Part shown: positions 1-7,471 of the stretch, piece by piece | How the letters are laid out: each line of letters starts with the position of its first letter | Position numbering within the stretch: position 1 is the first letter of the stretch | NCBI GenBank assembly: GCA_021651055.1 | Contig: JAJHOH010000001.1 | Location: 372,001-436,000, forward strand | Direction of reading: 5' to 3' | Source: Candidatus Manganitrophus morganii | GTDB taxonomy: Bacteria > Nitrospirota > Nitrospiria > SBBL01 > Manganitrophaceae | DNA: 64,000 nucleotides | Position numbers and translations under genes: made by a program | Notes under the pieces: model-generated | Seen by the model: only the letters and a program-made list of their open reading frames with translations | Databases searched by the model: none | What the model was told of the DNA's origin: nothing

Positions 1-2227
1 GACCCCCTCTCGGATCGAAGGGATCGGAATCGGAGCGCTGGCTGAAGAGGTCCTCCGCCGCCATTCGCAGGCCCATGAGCTCACCCCGAACAAACAGCTC
101 GACTACGGTGGGGAATACCACTATCGGATCCAGACGGAACACCACAACTGGAACCCCGAAACGATCATGAAGCTCCAGCATGCAACGCAGAACGAAAGTT
201 ATGCGACCTTCAAAGAGTTCAGCCAGGCGGTCGATGACGAAAGCCGCGCCCGGGCCAACCTCCGGGGGCTTTTGGACCTTCGCCTTCTCCCCGAACCGAT
301 TCCTCTCGCAGAGGTCGAGCCGGCTTCTGCGATCGTCAAACGCTTCAACACCGGGGCAATGTCGTACGGATCGATCAGCAAAGAGGCCCATGAGATGCTG
401 GCCGTTGCGATGAACCGGATCGGCGGGAAAAGCAACACCGGCGAGGGAGGGGAAGACCCCGAACGATTTATTCCTTTGCCGAACGGAGACTCGAAATCGA
501 GCGCGATCAAACAGGTCGCCTCCGCCCGGTTCGGCGTGACGACGAACTATTTGATTAACGCCCGCGAGCTTCAGATCAAAATGGCGCAGGGAGCGAAACC
601 GGGAGAAGGGGGACAGTTGCCCGGCCATAAGGTCGATGAGGTGATCGCCCGGATGCGCTACGCGACGCCGGGGGTCCAATTGATCTCGCCGCCGCCGCAC
701 CACGACATCTACTCGATCGAAGATTTGGCGCAGCTGATTTATGATTTGAAGAATGTGAATCCGAACGCGGCGGTCTCGGTGAAACTTGTCTCCGAGGTCG
801 GCGTCGGAACGGTCGCGGCCGGCGTCGCCAAGGCCCACGCCGACAAAATCTTGATCTCAGGCGACTCCGGCGGAACCGGCGCCTCCCCTTGGGGCTCCAT
901 CAAACATGCCGGCATTCCCTGGGAGTTGGGGCTGGCCGAAACGCAGCAAACGCTGGTTCTGAACGATCTGCGCGGACGGGTCCGGGTTGAAACCGACGGG
1001 CAGTTGAAAACCGGCCGGGATGTCGTCATCGCCGCCCTGCTCGGAGCCGAAGAGTTCGGCTTCTCGACAGCGCCGTTGATCGTTGAGGGATGTATCATGA
1101 TGCGCAAGTGCCACCTGAACACCTGCCCCGTCGGGATCGCCACACAAGATCCGGTGCTCCGAAAGAAATTTACCGGCAAGCCGGAACATGTCGTCAACTA
1201 CTTCTTCTATGTCGCCGAAGAGATCCGGGAGTTCATGGCGAAACTCGGCTTCCGCACATTTAAGGAGATGATCGGACGGGTCGATAAAATCAAGGCGCAA
1301 AGGGCGCTCGATCATTGGAAGGCCCATGGCCTCGATCTCTCCCCGCTGCTGAAGCGGCCGGAGGTCGGCCCCGAGATCGCGACCTACTGCGTAATGCCGC
1401 AAGAGCATGGTTTGGAGAAGGCGCTGGACCATGAGCTCATCAAACTCGCCCGACCGGCGCTGGAATCGAAGCAAAGGGTGGAGCTCTCCCGTCCGATCCG
1501 AAACATTTATCGAACGGTCGGAGCGATGCTCTCGGGTGAGATCACGAAGCGTTATGGCGCGGAAGGGCTCCCTCCCGATACGGTCCACTTCAAGTTCACC
1601 GGCTCGGCCGGCCAGAGCTTCGGCGCCTGGTGCGTCAACGGCCTCTCGCTCACGCTGGAGGGAGAGTCGAACGACTACCTCGGCAAAGGAATGGCCGGTG
1701 GACGGATCGTCGTTTATCCTCCCAAAACGGCAACCTATCCCCCGGAAGAAACCATCTTGGTCGGCAACACCGTCCTCTACGGCGCCACCGGGGGAGAATG
1801 TTACCTCTACGGGATGGCGGGAGAGCGCTTCGCCGTCCGCAATTCGGGGGCGCGCGCCGTGATCGAAGGGGTCGGCGACCACGGGTGCGAGTACATGACG
1901 GGGGGGATCGTGGTGGTTCTCGGGAAAACCGGACGGAACTTCGCGGCCGGCATGAGCGGCGGGGTCGCTTTCGTCTACAACGAAGACGGCGCCTTCGAAC
2001 GGCGATGCAACTTGAGCATGGTGGAGCTCGACCCGGTTCGCGATAAGAAGGATCAGCTCCTCCTGAAGGGACTCATCGAAAAACACCTTGCCTATACCGG
2101 AAGTGAAAAAGCGAAGAAGATCCTCGCCCAATGGGAGTGGGCCCTCCCCAAATTCGTTCGGGTCATGTCGGTCGAATACAAAAAAGTGCTGGAACAGCGG
2201 GCGCGGCAAAAAACGATGGTACATTAA
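1..2227 (+). CDS. gltB: glutamate synthase large subunit, 5'-truncated by window
   Basis: This is the C-terminal half of the NADPH-type glutamate synthase alpha subunit, which turns 2-oxoglutarate and glutamine-derived ammonia into glutamate. The reading frame is open from base 2, so the gene starts before the window. About 740 residues are visible: the FMN-binding synthase domain, the iron-sulfur cysteines (Cys codons at 1091, 1109 and 1124, spacing C-x5-C-x4-C, matching the 3Fe-4S site), and the C-terminal GXGXG beta-helix domain with repeated glycine-rich turns. The glutaminase domain lies outside the window. gltD follows after a terminator-like hairpin. The family assignment is secure. 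Confidence 0.96.
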   Translation, partial: TPSRIEGIGIGALAEEVLRRHSQAHELTPNKQLDYGGEYHYRIQTEHHNWNPETIMKLQHATQNESYATFKEFSQAVDDESRARANLRGLLDLRLLPEPIPLAEVEPASAIVKRFNTGAMSYGSISKEAHEMLAVAMNRIGGKSNTGEGGEDPERFIPLPNGDSKSSAIKQVASARFGVTTNYLINARELQIKMAQGAKPGEGGQLPGHKVDEVIARMRYATPGVQLISPPPHHDIYSIEDLAQLIYDLKNVNPNAAVSVKLVSEVGVGTVAAGVAKAHADKILISGDSGGTGASPWGSIKHAGIPWELGLAETQQTLVLNDLRGRVRVETDGQLKTGRDVVIAALLGAEEFGFSTAPLIVEGCIMMRKCHLNTCPVGIATQDPVLRKKFTGKPEHVVNYFFYVAEEIREFMAKLGFRTFKEMIGRVDKIKAQRALDHWKAHGLDLSPLLKRPEVGPEIATYCVMPQEHGLEKALDHELIKLARPALESKQRVELSRPIRNIYRTVGAMLSGEITKRYGAEGLPPDTVHFKFTGSAGQSFGAWCVNGLSLTLEGESNDYLGKGMAGGRIVVYPPKTATYPPEETILVGNTVLYGATGGECYLYGMAGERFAVRNSGARAVIEGVGDHGCEYMTGGIVVVLGKTGRNFAAGMSGGVAFVYNEDGAFERRCNLSMVELDPVRDKKDQLLLKGLIEKHLAYTGSEKAKKILAQWEWALPKFVRVMSVEYKKVLEQRARQKTMVH

Positions 2228-2232
2228 GGAAT

Positions 2233-2276
2233 GGGAGGGGGAGGCGGAAGACACCTCCCGCCTCCCGTTTTTTGGA
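2233..2276 (+). terminator. intrinsic terminator-like hairpin between gltB and gltD
   Basis: A GC-rich arm (GGGAGG GGGAGG, from 2233) pairs with CCTCCCGCCTCCC (from 2254) with one bulged C, and a run of T follows at 2268-2273. It sits in the 56 bases between the gltB stop and the gltD start. It may attenuate gltD relative to gltB rather than separate two transcription units. Confidence 0.6.
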
Positions 2277-2283
2277 GTCTTGC

Positions 2284-3723
2284 ATGTCTGACATCAAAGG
2301 GTTCTTAAAGTTTAAGCGGGAAGGGCCGAAGCGGCGTCCGGTTCCGGAACGAGTCAAGGACTGGAAGGAATTTTACGAGCCGATCTCCGAAGATGCGCTC
2401 CAGGTTCAGGGAGCCCGCTGCATGGATTGCGGAACCCCTTTCTGCCAGGGAACTACCGGCTGCCCGGTTCAGAACATGATTCCCGACTGGAATGACCTCG
2501 TCCATCGGGGGCGCTGGCGGGACGCGCTTAAGATGCTTCACTCGACGAACAACTTCCCTGAATTTACCGGACGGCTCTGCCCCGCCCCCTGCGAATCGGC
2601 CTGCGTCTTGGGAATTATCGACAATCCGGTTTCGATCCGGGTGATCGAGTGGAACATCATCGATAAAGGATTTAACGAAGGGTGGATCTCCCCGCTCACC
2701 CCGGAGCAGGAGACCGGCCAGAGGGTCGCCGTCGTCGGCTCCGGACCGGCCGGCCTGGCCGCGGCGCAACAGCTCCGCCGGTTGGGACACTCCGTCACGG
2801 TCTTTGAAAGGGACGATCGAATCGGCGGATTGCTCCGCTACGGCATCCCCGACTTCAAGATGGAAAAGTCGGTTCTCGATCGGCGTCTGGAACAGATGAC
2901 GGCGGAGGGGGTGATCTTCAAAACGAGCGTCGAGGTCGGAAAAGATCTCCCGGTGGACCAGCTCCGGCGGGAATTCGACGCCGTCCTTCTCACCGGCGGG
3001 GCGATGCAGGCGAGGGAACTTCCCGTCCCGGGACGCGAGCTGGCCGGAATCCACCTCGCGATGGATTACTTGACCCAGCAAAACAAGATAAACGCGGGCG
3101 ACACCATCAATTCGGCGCAACGGATCGATGCCAAAGGGAAGCGGGTCGTCATCATCGGCGGCGGCGACACCGGCTCCGACTGTCTCGGCACCGCGCACCG
3201 CCAGGGAGCCGAAGAGATCTACCAATTCGAGCTCCTCCCCGAACCGCCCCCCCATCGCGCGGCGTCCACCCCCTGGCCCCTTTGGCCGATGCAGCTTCGC
3301 TCTTCGCATGCCCACGAGGAAGGGTGCAAACGGGAATGGTCCGTTTCCACCAAAGCCTTCGTCGGGAAGAACGGGCGGGTCGAGAAGCTCCAGGCGGTTC
3401 ATGTCGAGTTGAAGACCGATTCGGAGGGCCGGACTCAATTCGTCGAGGTCCCCGGAAGCGACTTCGAGCTGCAGGTCGATCTCGTCCTGCTGGCGATGGG
3501 CTTTACCGGCCCGGTGAAAAAAGGCCTGCTGGCCGATCTTGGCGTAAAACTCGACCCGCGCGGCAACGTGGCGGTCGACACCTACCACCGCACCAGCGTG
3601 GAAGGGGTCTTCGCCGCCGGCGACATGAAGCGCGGGGCGTCGCTGATCGTCTGGGCGATCCGGGAAGGACGAGACGCGGCCAAGGGAATCGATCGGTACC
3701 TGCGGAAACAGCAGTCCGTCTGA
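2284..3723 (+). CDS. gltD: glutamate synthase small subunit
   Basis: The 479-residue beta subunit supplies electrons from NAD(P)H to GltB. It has an N-terminal region with two cysteine groups that bind 4Fe-4S clusters (CMDCGTPFCQ near residue 48 and CPAPCESAC near 101), then a FAD-binding GSGPAGLAAA motif and a second nucleotide-binding site (IIGGGDTGSDC). The ATG at 2284 begins MSDIKGF, the usual start of this family, with GGAG upstream. The open frame extends back to 2131, but that stretch overlaps gltB and is not family-like. The gene ends back-to-back with the HNH gene on the other strand, with no gap. Confidence 0.96.
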   Translation: MSDIKGFLKFKREGPKRRPVPERVKDWKEFYEPISEDALQVQGARCMDCGTPFCQGTTGCPVQNMIPDWNDLVHRGRWRDALKMLHSTNNFPEFTGRLCPAPCESACVLGIIDNPVSIRVIEWNIIDKGFNEGWISPLTPEQETGQRVAVVGSGPAGLAAAQQLRRLGHSVTVFERDDRIGGLLRYGIPDFKMEKSVLDRRLEQMTAEGVIFKTSVEVGKDLPVDQLRREFDAVLLTGGAMQARELPVPGRELAGIHLAMDYLTQQNKINAGDTINSAQRIDAKGKRVVIIGGGDTGSDCLGTAHRQGAEEIYQFELLPEPPPHRAASTPWPLWPMQLRSSHAHEEGCKREWSVSTKAFVGKNGRVEKLQAVHVELKTDSEGRTQFVEVPGSDFELQVDLVLLAMGFTGPVKKGLLADLGVKLDPRGNVAVDTYHRTSVEGVFAAGDMKRGASLIVWAIREGRDAAKGIDRYLRKQQSV

Positions 3724-4053
3724 TCAGGACGAGGGGTTTGACCCTTCCTCCTTCACCGACTTCAAATACTCCTCCCACTCAATCAGCAGCATATACTTTT
3801 TCTTGGTATTGCACTCTTTGCAGGAAGGCACCACATTTCCTTTGGTGCTCTTCCCTCCCCGCCCGATCGGGACGATGTGGTCCATCGTCAGCTCGGCCGG
3901 CTTGAACGTCCGGCCGCAGTAATAGCAAACGCCGGTGCTCCGGCGGCGCTTCCACCACTGGCTGTTCCGAAGCTCGCGCGCCTTCGCCTTCTCGCGTTTG
4001 ATGTCATCATCGTCCACATCCGTGTAAAAGGGCTCTGTCATCTTTTCTTTCAT
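3724..4053 (-). CDS. HNH endonuclease family protein
   Basis: A small protein of about 109 residues with an HNH nuclease core: CYYCGR, then DHIVPIGRGG, then the asparagine of GNVVPSC and CKECN. The two CxxC pairs should bind structural zinc and the DH/N residues metal and DNA. The ATG at 4053 (MKEKMTEPF) is preferred, with the ATG at 4041 as alternative. The frame is open to 4125, but the added N-terminus (RHARESGHPG...RVRGND) is translation of a dispersed repeat. Substrate and role are unknown; stand-alone HNH proteins of this size are common housekeeping or mobile-element nucleases. It is convergent with gltD. Confidence 0.85.
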   Translation of the reverse strand: MKEKMTEPFYTDVDDDDIKREKAKARELRNSQWWKRRRSTGVCYYCGRTFKPAELTMDHIVPIGRGGKSTKGNVVPSCKECNTKKKYMLLIEWEEYLKSVKEEGSNPSS

Positions 4054-4125
4054 GTCATTCCCGCGCACGCGGGAATCCAGACCAATGCCGCTTCCTGGAT
4101 GCCCGCTTTCGCGAGCATGACGCAA
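4054..4125. repeat. dispersed REP-like repeat with hairpin
   Basis: The element contains the perfect stem ATTCCCGCG/CGCGGGAAT (4057-4065 with 4068-4076) followed by CTGGATGCCCGCTTTCGCGAGCATGACG, an imperfect second palindrome. Its translation gives the RHARESGHPG / DSRVRGND strings that recur as false N-termini in many bacterial genomes. It lies between the HNH gene and xthA. Confidence 0.75.
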
Positions 4126-4157
4126 TGAGAAACTTAAATTAAGAACGGCCTGTCTGA

Positions 4158-4928
4158 TTATTCAATCACCGCCATCACCGGCGCGTGGTCCGACGGTCGC
4201 TCTTCGGCGCGGGGATCTTTATCGATCTCGCACGCACGGCAGCGCGCCGCCACGGCGGGTGTTCCCCAGATGTGGTCGATCCGAAGACCGAGGTTCCGGC
4301 GGAAGGCGGCGATCCGATAATCCCACCAACTGTACACCCCCGCCTCCGCGTGATGGAGCCGGAAGAGATCTTCCAGTCCCCACGATTTGAGATGCGCCAG
4401 CGCCGCCCGCGCTTCGGGATGGAAGAGGACCTCCCCCACCCATGCCGCTGGATCATGGACGTCGATCGGCTCCGGCGCGACATTGAAGTCGCCGACCATC
4501 ACAAGCGGCTCCTCGGGCTTGTGGCATTGATCGAGATAGGTCCGAAGCCGCGCGATAAAACCGAGCTTATAGATAAACTTCTCAGAGCCGACCGATTGGC
4601 CGTTCGGCATGTAGACGTTGATCACACGGACACCGTCGATCGTCGCCGCCATCAGCCGTTTCTGTTCATCGAGCGGCAGATCGGGAAAGCCGATCCTCAC
4701 GTCGGTCAATGGCCGCTTCGACAACATCGCCACCCCGTTGTAGCTCTTCTGCCCGGCGACCGCCGGCTCATACCCCGCCGACCGAAAGGCTTCCATCGGG
4801 AATTTCTCATCCTCCACCTTCGTCTCCTGAAGGCAGAGAAGATCGGGCTCGTGCTTCCGAAGCCAGCTTAAAACGGACTCCTGCCGGGTGCGAACCGAGT
4901 TCACGTTCCAGGTGGCAATCTTGATCAC
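4158..4928 (-). CDS. xthA: exodeoxyribonuclease III
   Basis: A 256-residue member of the ExoIII/AP-endonuclease family, which removes 3' blocks and cuts abasic sites in base excision repair. Visible motifs are the N-terminal KIATWNVNSVRTR, the metal-binding glutamate in LQETK, the NMPNG-type loop (VYMPNGQ), GDFNVAP and the catalytic SDHAPV near the C-terminus. Length is normal for the family. The gene is divergent from the DUF1059 gene, so the 147 bases between them probably hold both promoters. Confidence 0.95.
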   Translation of the reverse strand: MIKIATWNVNSVRTRQESVLSWLRKHEPDLLCLQETKVEDEKFPMEAFRSAGYEPAVAGQKSYNGVAMLSKRPLTDVRIGFPDLPLDEQKRLMAATIDGVRVINVYMPNGQSVGSEKFIYKLGFIARLRTYLDQCHKPEEPLVMVGDFNVAPEPIDVHDPAAWVGEVLFHPEARAALAHLKSWGLEDLFRLHHAEAGVYSWWDYRIAAFRRNLGLRIDHIWGTPAVAARCRACEIDKDPRAEERPSDHAPVMAVIE

Positions 4929-5075
4929 ATTTCCTCCGCAATCCGATGCTTATGTCTTTGTCATATCACTTCGGACCCCGATTTTCAATCCGCCCCGGCT
5001 CAAACTGACCCTTGTATCCCGTCTCCTGGATTTGCTACCCTAAGCATGATTCACCATCAAACGAGGAGGTGTGAC

Positions 5076-5261
5076 ATGAAAACGATCAGCTGTAGAGACG
5101 CCGGAATCGATTGTGACTTCGTTGCACGGGGCAACACCGCGGATGAAGTCATGAAAGCCGCCGCGGAACATGGCCGACAGAAACATGGCATGACCAATAT
5201 TCCTCCCGACCTTCAACAGAAAATGCGCTCCCTCATCCGCGAGGAAAAACAAGCGGTTTAA
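5076..5261 (+). CDS. DUF1059 small protein
   Basis: A 61-residue protein beginning MKTISCRDAGIDCDFVARG, the hallmark of the DUF1059 family: two conserved cysteines, then a helical AAEHGRQKHGM segment. The start at 5076 is fixed by a strong ribosome-binding site (GAGGAGGT at 5063-5070); an in-frame ATG at 5046 has none. It is a single-gene unit closed by a strong terminator. The function of the family is not known to me. Confidence 0.88.
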   Translation: MKTISCRDAGIDCDFVARGNTADEVMKAAAEHGRQKHGMTNIPPDLQQKMRSLIREEKQAV

Positions 5262-5262
5262 T

Positions 5263-5301
5263 AAAAGGGCCGCCTCCGAATCAAAGAGGCGGCCCTTTTT
5301 A
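5263..5301 (+). terminator. intrinsic terminator after the DUF1059 gene
   Basis: A perfect 14-base stem (AAAAGGGCCGCCTC at 5263-5276 with GAGGCGGCCCTTTT at 5286-5299) with a 9-base loop, ending in a T run. The A and T flanks let it work on both strands, so it may also stop the aldolase gene that ends at 5328. Confidence 0.92.
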
Positions 5302-5327
5302 TATTCGCTTTTTCCGATGAAACTTCG

Positions 5328-5969
5328 TCATCTCCTGTCCGCGCGCGCGACCATCGCTTCAAACAAAAAGTGGTAGACCTCCGCGTGCCGCTTCGTCTCC
5401 CAGAGATCGGCCCCCCAGATATAGGCCCCATGGTCCTTCACCAAAATGCAGTGCGCCTTCGCGAAGTCGGGATGCTCGATCGCCGTCTTAATCTGCCCGA
5501 CCAGCTCCGGCTCGCGCGGCGTATTCTGAATGACCGGGACGGCATGCCGATCGATGTTGCTTAATCCGCGAATCCCTTTCAACATCTCGAGACCGTGAAA
5601 GACGACCCGGTCGGACTTCACCGCCAGATCACCGGCCAATACGGAAGAAAGCCCATGGCTGTGCATGACCGATCCGGCCCCCCGCTGATTAATCAAGAGG
5701 CAGAAGATGGTAGAACATTCGGACAGGCGCAATGTTTTGTTTTTCGGCGTACGGAGGATCTCCCCGCCGCGCCGATCGACGATGAAGAGATCGGCGGGCT
5801 GGACCCGCTCTTTGTGAACGCCGGTCGGCGCCATCAGGAATCGATCGGCATCCAGCCCGGCGCAGATCCCGCCGCCGGTCCCCGCGACCCATCCCTTTTC
5901 ATAAAAGAGGGAAAGCATCTCGGAGATCAGGGCGCGGGTGGTCGCTTCCGTGGCGCGTGGTGTCGGCAT
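5328..5969 (-). CDS. class II aldolase family protein, MtnB-like
   Basis: A 213-residue class II aldolase/adducin-fold protein. Its closest look is to methylthioribulose-1-phosphate dehydratase (MtnB) of the methionine salvage pathway: the early GTGGGIC motif, APTGVHKE, the zinc ligands HSHG and a later histidine in VKDHGAY. MtnB acts on 5-methylthioribulose-1-phosphate in the cytosol. No other salvage genes are near, so the substrate is uncertain; fuculose-phosphate aldolase-like activity is the alternative. The ATG at 5969 has GAGGAG upstream; the frame continues to 6014 without a better start. Confidence 0.8.
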   Translation of the reverse strand: MPTPRATEATTRALISEMLSLFYEKGWVAGTGGGICAGLDADRFLMAPTGVHKERVQPADLFIVDRRGGEILRTPKNKTLRLSECSTIFCLLINQRGAGSVMHSHGLSSVLAGDLAVKSDRVVFHGLEMLKGIRGLSNIDRHAVPVIQNTPREPELVGQIKTAIEHPDFAKAHCILVKDHGAYIWGADLWETKRHAEVYHFLFEAMVARADRR

Positions 5970-6083
5970 GATTCTCCTCTCTCTGTTCGTCGAAAACGTC
6001 CGAGAGAATACCACGCTTCAGTCGGTTCGATCAATAGGATTTGTGATCAGCCAAACCGTGAGGAAATACCGGGGAACATGCAA

Positions 6084-6113
6084 TGTAGGGGCGTATGGGC
6101 ATACGCCCCTACA
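6084..6113. repeat. palindromic repeat GTAGGGGCGTATG
   Basis: A perfect inverted repeat: TGTAGGGGCGTATG at 6084-6097, two G bases, then CATACGCCCCTACA at 6100-6113. This palindrome type is known from many genomes as a small dispersed hairpin element. It lies between two minus-strand genes and has no T tract, so it is not an ordinary terminator. Confidence 0.75.
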
Positions 6114-6121
6114 CGCCACAT

Positions 6122-6523
6122 TTACACTTCGACGTTCATGCCGAGCCAGGCGCGGATCAGATCGTTTCGTGTAATCGTCCCGATCAATCGCTCGCCCCGG
6201 ACGACCGGCAGGCGGTGGATGTGGAGATCTTCCATCGCCTGACTTGCCTCCTCGAGGGTCGCATCTTCCTCCGCGACCACCACGACGGGGTTCATGATCT
6301 CTCGAACGGCAATCTCTTCCAAACGGCGCGTTCCCCGAAGCGCCATGAGGATATCCTGCTCGCTGATAAAGCCGACCACCCGGTCATCCTCGCTGACCAC
6401 CGGCATGCCGCTTTCATGGCTGTCGAGAAGTAGGCTCGATACATCAAAGGCCGAGCTTCCTTCCCTCGTGAAGAGGGTGTTTCCCTTTTTAATTTCTCCG
6501 ACGGTTTGATACTTGGGTCTCAT
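6122..6523 (-). CDS. tandem CBS-domain protein
   Basis: A 133-residue protein made almost only of two CBS motifs (about residues 10-60 and 75-130). Conserved bits are SGMPVVSEDDRVVGFISEQDIL and HIHRLPVVRGERLIGTITRNDL. Paired CBS domains bind adenosine nucleotides such as AMP or ATP and usually regulate a partner. The start has GGAGG upstream. No partner enzyme is adjacent, so the target is unknown. Confidence 0.88.
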   Translation of the reverse strand: MRPKYQTVGEIKKGNTLFTREGSSAFDVSSLLLDSHESGMPVVSEDDRVVGFISEQDILMALRGTRRLEEIAVREIMNPVVVVAEEDATLEEASQAMEDLHIHRLPVVRGERLIGTITRNDLIRAWLGMNVEV

Positions 6524-6739
6524 GAATACCTCCTGTCATCATCATCCAGACGAACCCCTCATGCGAACCCGCATCAGAGGAGAGACCCTCCCCCGCTCTC
6601 CGGATCGGCGGAAAAGCAGACCGGTCCGATTTCCTCGTCATATGTAAAAATGATATTCCTTTTGCCGTATGCAATGCAATCGCCTGCCTTGACCATATCG
6701 GCAAACCGGTCTATACTCCGACAGCAAAAGGGGAAATGC

Positions 6740-7309
6740 GTGAGCGATTCACTGATCCTCAAAGATATTAAAGAGTACTACTGGGACAAGCCGGTCCCGT
6801 TTCTCGTGGAGCAGCTTCCGCGGCTTCGGAAGGGACGGGCGCTCGACCTGGCGATGGGAGAGGGACGCAACGCCGTTTATCTGGCGGAGCAAGGATTCAC
6901 CGTCGATGCCGTCGACATTTCCGAAAAAGCGGTCCGAAAAGGAACCGCGCTTGCCCGTTCGCGCGGCGTTTCGATCAACGGGATCGTCGCCGACCTCGAT
7001 CATTATCAAATCCCCCCAAACCGCTACGATCTGATCTGCTGCTTTTTCTTCCTGGCCCGGCCCCTCTTTACCGCGATGAAGGAAGGCCTCCGACCCGGCG
7101 GCGCCATTGTTTATCAAAGCGTTACGATAGAGGAGTTAAAGATCAATCCGACCTTTCCGGGGGAGTGGTGTTTGAAGCAAAATGAACTTCTTCATGCTTT
7201 TAAAGCGCTGAGAACCCTCTACTATCATGAATCTCCTCTGCAAGGAACGACCAGCCACTCGGCGGTGGCCTCTCTCCTGGCGGTCCGGACCGATTCCTTC
7301 GAAAAGTAG
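6740..7309 (+). CDS. SAM-dependent methyltransferase, TehB-like
   Basis: A 189-residue class I methyltransferase. The SAM-binding motif I is ALDLAMGEGRNAVYLAEQG, followed by the acidic residue in VDAVDIS and a motif-IV region around NRYDLICC. It resembles TehB/UbiE-type small methyltransferases; the substrate cannot be read from the sequence. The GTG at 6740 is chosen because AGGGG lies just upstream and translation begins at SDSLILKDIKEYYW. The frame is open back to 6506, but that part overlaps the region before the CBS gene and looks non-coding. Confidence 0.85.
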   Translation: MSDSLILKDIKEYYWDKPVPFLVEQLPRLRKGRALDLAMGEGRNAVYLAEQGFTVDAVDISEKAVRKGTALARSRGVSINGIVADLDHYQIPPNRYDLICCFFFLARPLFTAMKEGLRPGGAIVYQSVTIEELKINPTFPGEWCLKQNELLHAFKALRTLYYHESPLQGTTSHSAVASLLAVRTDSFEK

Positions 7310-7362
7310 GATGATACCGCTTTGCTTAAACCCGACCGGCCTCTGTTCTCCCTGTCAACCGT

Positions 7363-7391
7363 TTGCACTCTGATCGATAAAATGGTATCCT
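7363..7391 (+). promoter_or_regulatory. candidate sigma-70 promoter for the MMPL exporter gene
   Basis: TTGCAC (7363-7368), a 17-base spacer, then TATCCT (7386-7391), with the start codon about 75 bases downstream. The -35 box is weak. The same TATCCT -10 box occurs before moaD. Confidence 0.35.
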
Positions 7392-7471
7392 TTGGGAACT
7401 TTTTCGTCCCCCCCCAATAACAGGCGATGATCGCAATAAAAGCCGCACTCTGATGGGGGGTTAGGAGATCA

